From: Halalkalicoccus subterraneus
GTDB lineage: Archaea; Halobacteriota; Halobacteria; Halobacteriales; Halalkalicoccaceae
Assembly (NCBI RefSeq): GCF_003697815.1
Contig: NZ_RDQG01000028.1
Location: forward strand, 1 to 43,408
DNA: 43,408 nucleotides
Direction of reading: 5' to 3'
This document shows positions 42,306 through 43,408 of this stretch, in pieces. Positions within the stretch are counted from its first letter, which is position 1, and each line of letters begins with the position of its first letter. Both the position numbers and the translations under genes were made by a program. Below the pieces are notes generated by a model. That model ran no database searches, was not told where the DNA came from, and saw nothing but the letters and a program-made list of their open reading frames with translations.

Positions 42306-42863
42306 TCAGTCGAGTTCCCTGAGAACCCGCGCCGGGTTTCCGCCGACGACCACGCCTGCGGGAACGTCCTCGGTGACGACCGCGCCCGAGGCGATCACCG
42401 CACCCTCTCCGACGGTGACGCCCGGATTGAGTACCGCCCGCCCGCCGATCCAGACGTCGTCGCCGACAGTGACCGGCTCGCCGGATTCGATGCCCGCCGC
42501 ACGTCCCTCGGCGGCGAGCGGATGGGTCGCGGTGTAGACGTGGATCCCCGGCCCGAGCAGGCAGTTGTCGCCGAACTCGACCCGGCAGACGTCCAGAATC
42601 ACGCAGTCGAAGTTCGCGTAGAAGTCCTCGCCCACGGAGATGTTCGAGCCGTAATCGCAGTGAACGGGCGGTTCGACGGTGGCGTCACCTTCGACGGAGT
42701 CGAACAGCTCTTCCAAAATTCGCTCGCGCCGGTCGGGTTCGTCCGCCGCAGTGTGGTTGTACTCGCGGGTGAGTTCGCGGGCGCGCTGGCGCTCGACGAC
42801 GAGCTGTGGGTCGCTCGCGTCGTAGAGTTCCCCACACAGCATCTTCTCACGCTCGCTTGGCAT
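42306..42863 (-). CDS. Maltose-type O-acetyltransferase (left-handed beta helix)
   Basis: A 185-residue acetyltransferase with an N-terminal Mac domain (MLCGELYDASDPQLVVERQR, about 8-60) and a left-handed parallel beta helix of hexapeptide repeats (about 70-180: ISVGEDFYANF, WIGGRAVLNPGV, VIASGAVVTEDV). The catalytic His is in YTATHPL. It transfers acetyl from acetyl-CoA to a sugar; maltose/galactoside acetyltransferases are the closest type. The substrate is not known. The start at 42863 precedes the family's expected N-terminus. It overlaps no gene but abuts mce at its end. Confidence 0.9.
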   Translation of the reverse strand: MPSEREKMLCGELYDASDPQLVVERQRARELTREYNHTAADEPDRRERILEELFDSVEGDATVEPPVHCDYGSNISVGEDFYANFDCVILDVCRVEFGDNCLLGPGIHVYTATHPLAAEGRAAGIESGEPVTVGDDVWIGGRAVLNPGVTVGEGAVIASGAVVTEDVPAGVVVGGNPARVLRELD

Positions 42864-42996
42864 AGCTGGTATCGAGCGTTCGCCGGGATACGGGTTGCTG
42901 TTCCATGACGGACCGTCGTCATACGGCCGCAGAAACGGGGCTACACCCCGCGAAGGCGGCTTTTTGGAGGAAGTTTTTGCTTCGAGTGGTGTGGTC

Positions 42997-43019
42997 CGAG
43001 AGACGCTTTGCGTCTCTCG
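42997..43019. repeat. Perfect 10-bp hairpin (intergenic)
   Basis: Arms CGAGAGACGC (42997-43006) and GCGTCTCTCG (43010-43019) pair perfectly around a TTT loop. It sits in the 280-bp gap (42864-43143) upstream of the acetyltransferase gene and downstream of the EF-2 gene, both on the minus strand. No convincing gene is seen in the gap; it holds two such hairpins and T-runs at 42961-42965 and 42974-42978. Confidence 0.65.
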
Positions 43020-43076
43020 TCATTGCCGCACTACGTCCGGCAGGCAGCCAGAGAGTTCCGATTTCTGGCCACATCA

Positions 43077-43101
43077 CGAAAGAGCGCTTCGCGCTCTTTC
43101 G
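43077..43101. repeat. Perfect 11-bp hairpin (intergenic)
   Basis: Arms CGAAAGAGCGC (43077-43087) and GCGCTCTTTCG (43091-43101) pair perfectly around a TTC loop. It lies about 43 bases past the EF-2 stop codon on the minus strand and could be a terminator, but its likeness to the hairpin at 42997 suggests a dispersed palindrome family. Confidence 0.65.
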
Positions 43102-43130
43102 AACGACGCGAAGCGCGCACCCGAGAAGTG

Positions 43131-43134
43131 AAAA
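43131..43134 (-). terminator. Short T-run after EF-2
   Basis: On the minus strand the EF-2 stop codon is followed within about ten bases by TTTT in a pyrimidine-rich context (CCTTTTCACTTCTC). This is a weak but plausible archaeal terminator, possibly helped by the hairpin at 43077-43101. Confidence 0.35.
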
Positions 43135-43143
43135 GGTCCGTGT

Positions 43144-43408
43144 CTAGAAGTAATCGATCGATTCGGGCAGTTCGAGCTTCATGCCCTTTCGCTCGCGGAT
43201 CTCCATGATCGTCTCGCGCTGGAGGCTGTCGGACATCACGCGGAAACCGGCGTTCTCGGTGTTCCACGAGGCACGCCCCTCGGTCGCGCTACGGATGTCC
43301 GAGGAGAAGCCGATCATCTCGTCGACGGGGGCGATCCCCTCGATGACCATCAGGTCACCCTCCTGGTACATGTCGTCGACGCGGCCGCGGCGACCCTGGA
43401 TCTCGCCG
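43144..43408 (-). CDS. fusA: Translation elongation factor EF-2, C-terminal fragment
   Basis: The window ends inside this gene; the last 87 residues and the stop are visible on the minus strand. The sequence [10 protein letters not shown], then [20 protein letters not shown], then ATEGRASW and the terminal [12 protein letters not shown] matches domain V of archaeal/eukaryotic-type EF-2, the GTPase that moves tRNAs and mRNA on the ribosome. The GTPase domain and the diphthamide site lie beyond the window. Assignment is firm. Confidence 0.95.
   Translation of the reverse strand, partial: GEIQGRRGRVDDMYQEGDLMVIEGIAPVDEMIGFSSDIRSATEGRASWNTENAGFRVMSDSLQRETIMEIRERKGMKLELPESIDYF

Noticed and set aside
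42895-43147. Two overlapping plus-strand frames of about 80 codons in the gap before EF-2
   Set aside because: They run straight through two perfect hairpins, have no promoter or family features, and their composition follows the repeats, so I treat the gap as non-coding.
1-43408. tRNA, rRNA, CRISPR, transposase or phage genes
   Set aside because: Gaps over 100 bp (212-313, 10275-10400, 12570-12725, 14969-15110, 16400-16516, 38254-38432, 39054-39163, 41773-41921, 42864-43143) were read for these and none shows a cloverleaf, spaced repeats or relevant coding. This was done by eye and could miss a diverged case.

Overview
The window reads as a stretch of chromosome from a halophilic archaeon (class Halobacteria). 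The evidence is a GC-rich sequence, strongly acidic Asp/Glu-rich proteins, and archaeal or haloarchaeal signature genes: TFB, NreA, a thermosome subunit, membrane LonB, aEF-2, and the archaeal early aromatic pathway (ADH synthase plus DHQ synthase II). Many start codons lie only about 25-27 nt downstream of a TATA-like box A, which fits leaderless transcription. Coding density is high, neighbouring genes often overlap by ATGA, and no rRNA, tRNA, CRISPR array, transposase or prophage gene was seen. The genus cannot be fixed from the sequence alone.

Layout. 1-4.4 kb: the end of a TFB gene, nreA with a C-terminal PCNA-binding motif, and small membrane, DUF302, CPBP, DUF5789 and GNAT genes. 4.4-8 kb: methylmalonyl-CoA mutase catalytic subunit, an aldo/keto reductase and three small genes. 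8-12.6 kb: TRAM protein, YkgJ-type Cys-cluster protein, MBL hydrolase with an HTH regulator, PPOX flavin/F420 protein, methyltransferase and GT2 glycosyltransferase. 12.7-19.7 kb: thermosome, Tat lipoprotein, SAM hydrolase-nadM operon, lonB-CPBP operon and an MGMT-like protein that has lost its catalytic Cys. 19.8-26.5 kb: aromatic amino acid block trpCBA, ADH synthase, a broken sulfite-oxidase-like gene, an SDR and DHQ synthase II. 26.5-30.8 kb: small membrane proteins, an AIR-synthase-like gene with thiD-thiN, a 5-formyl-THF cyclo-ligase relative and a zinc-ribbon protein. 30.8-35.7 kb: mutS-mutL. 35.8-41.8 kb: KDG kinase, a lipoamide-dehydrogenase-like flavoprotein, an FNR-like flavoprotein and korA-korB. 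41.9-43.4 kb: methylmalonyl-CoA epimerase, an O-acetyltransferase and the 3' end of EF-2.

How genes work together. trpCBA makes tryptophan from chorismate-derived CdRP, and ADH synthase and DHQ synthase II supply the aromatic ring precursor. The mutase catalytic subunit and epimerase belong to the propionyl-CoA/methylmalonyl-CoA route, but the B12-binding mutase subunit is not in the window. MutS and MutL form a mismatch-repair operon. Lon and CPBP are likely co-transcribed membrane proteases. KDG kinase and KorAB fit central carbon metabolism of the semi-phosphorylative Entner-Doudoroff and ferredoxin-dependent type.

Most of the window is ordinary core haloarchaeal genome. The most unusual signal is a 51-bp double-palindrome element inserted in frame in trpA and bracketed by a 6-bp direct repeat; removing it restores a normal TrpA sequence. 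Other signals worth checking are an 11-bp motif at exactly the same distance (-42) from two consecutive start codons, a perfect inverted repeat in the trpC promoter, the Cys-to-Ser MGMT-like protein, and clusters of perfect hairpins in two intergenic regions.
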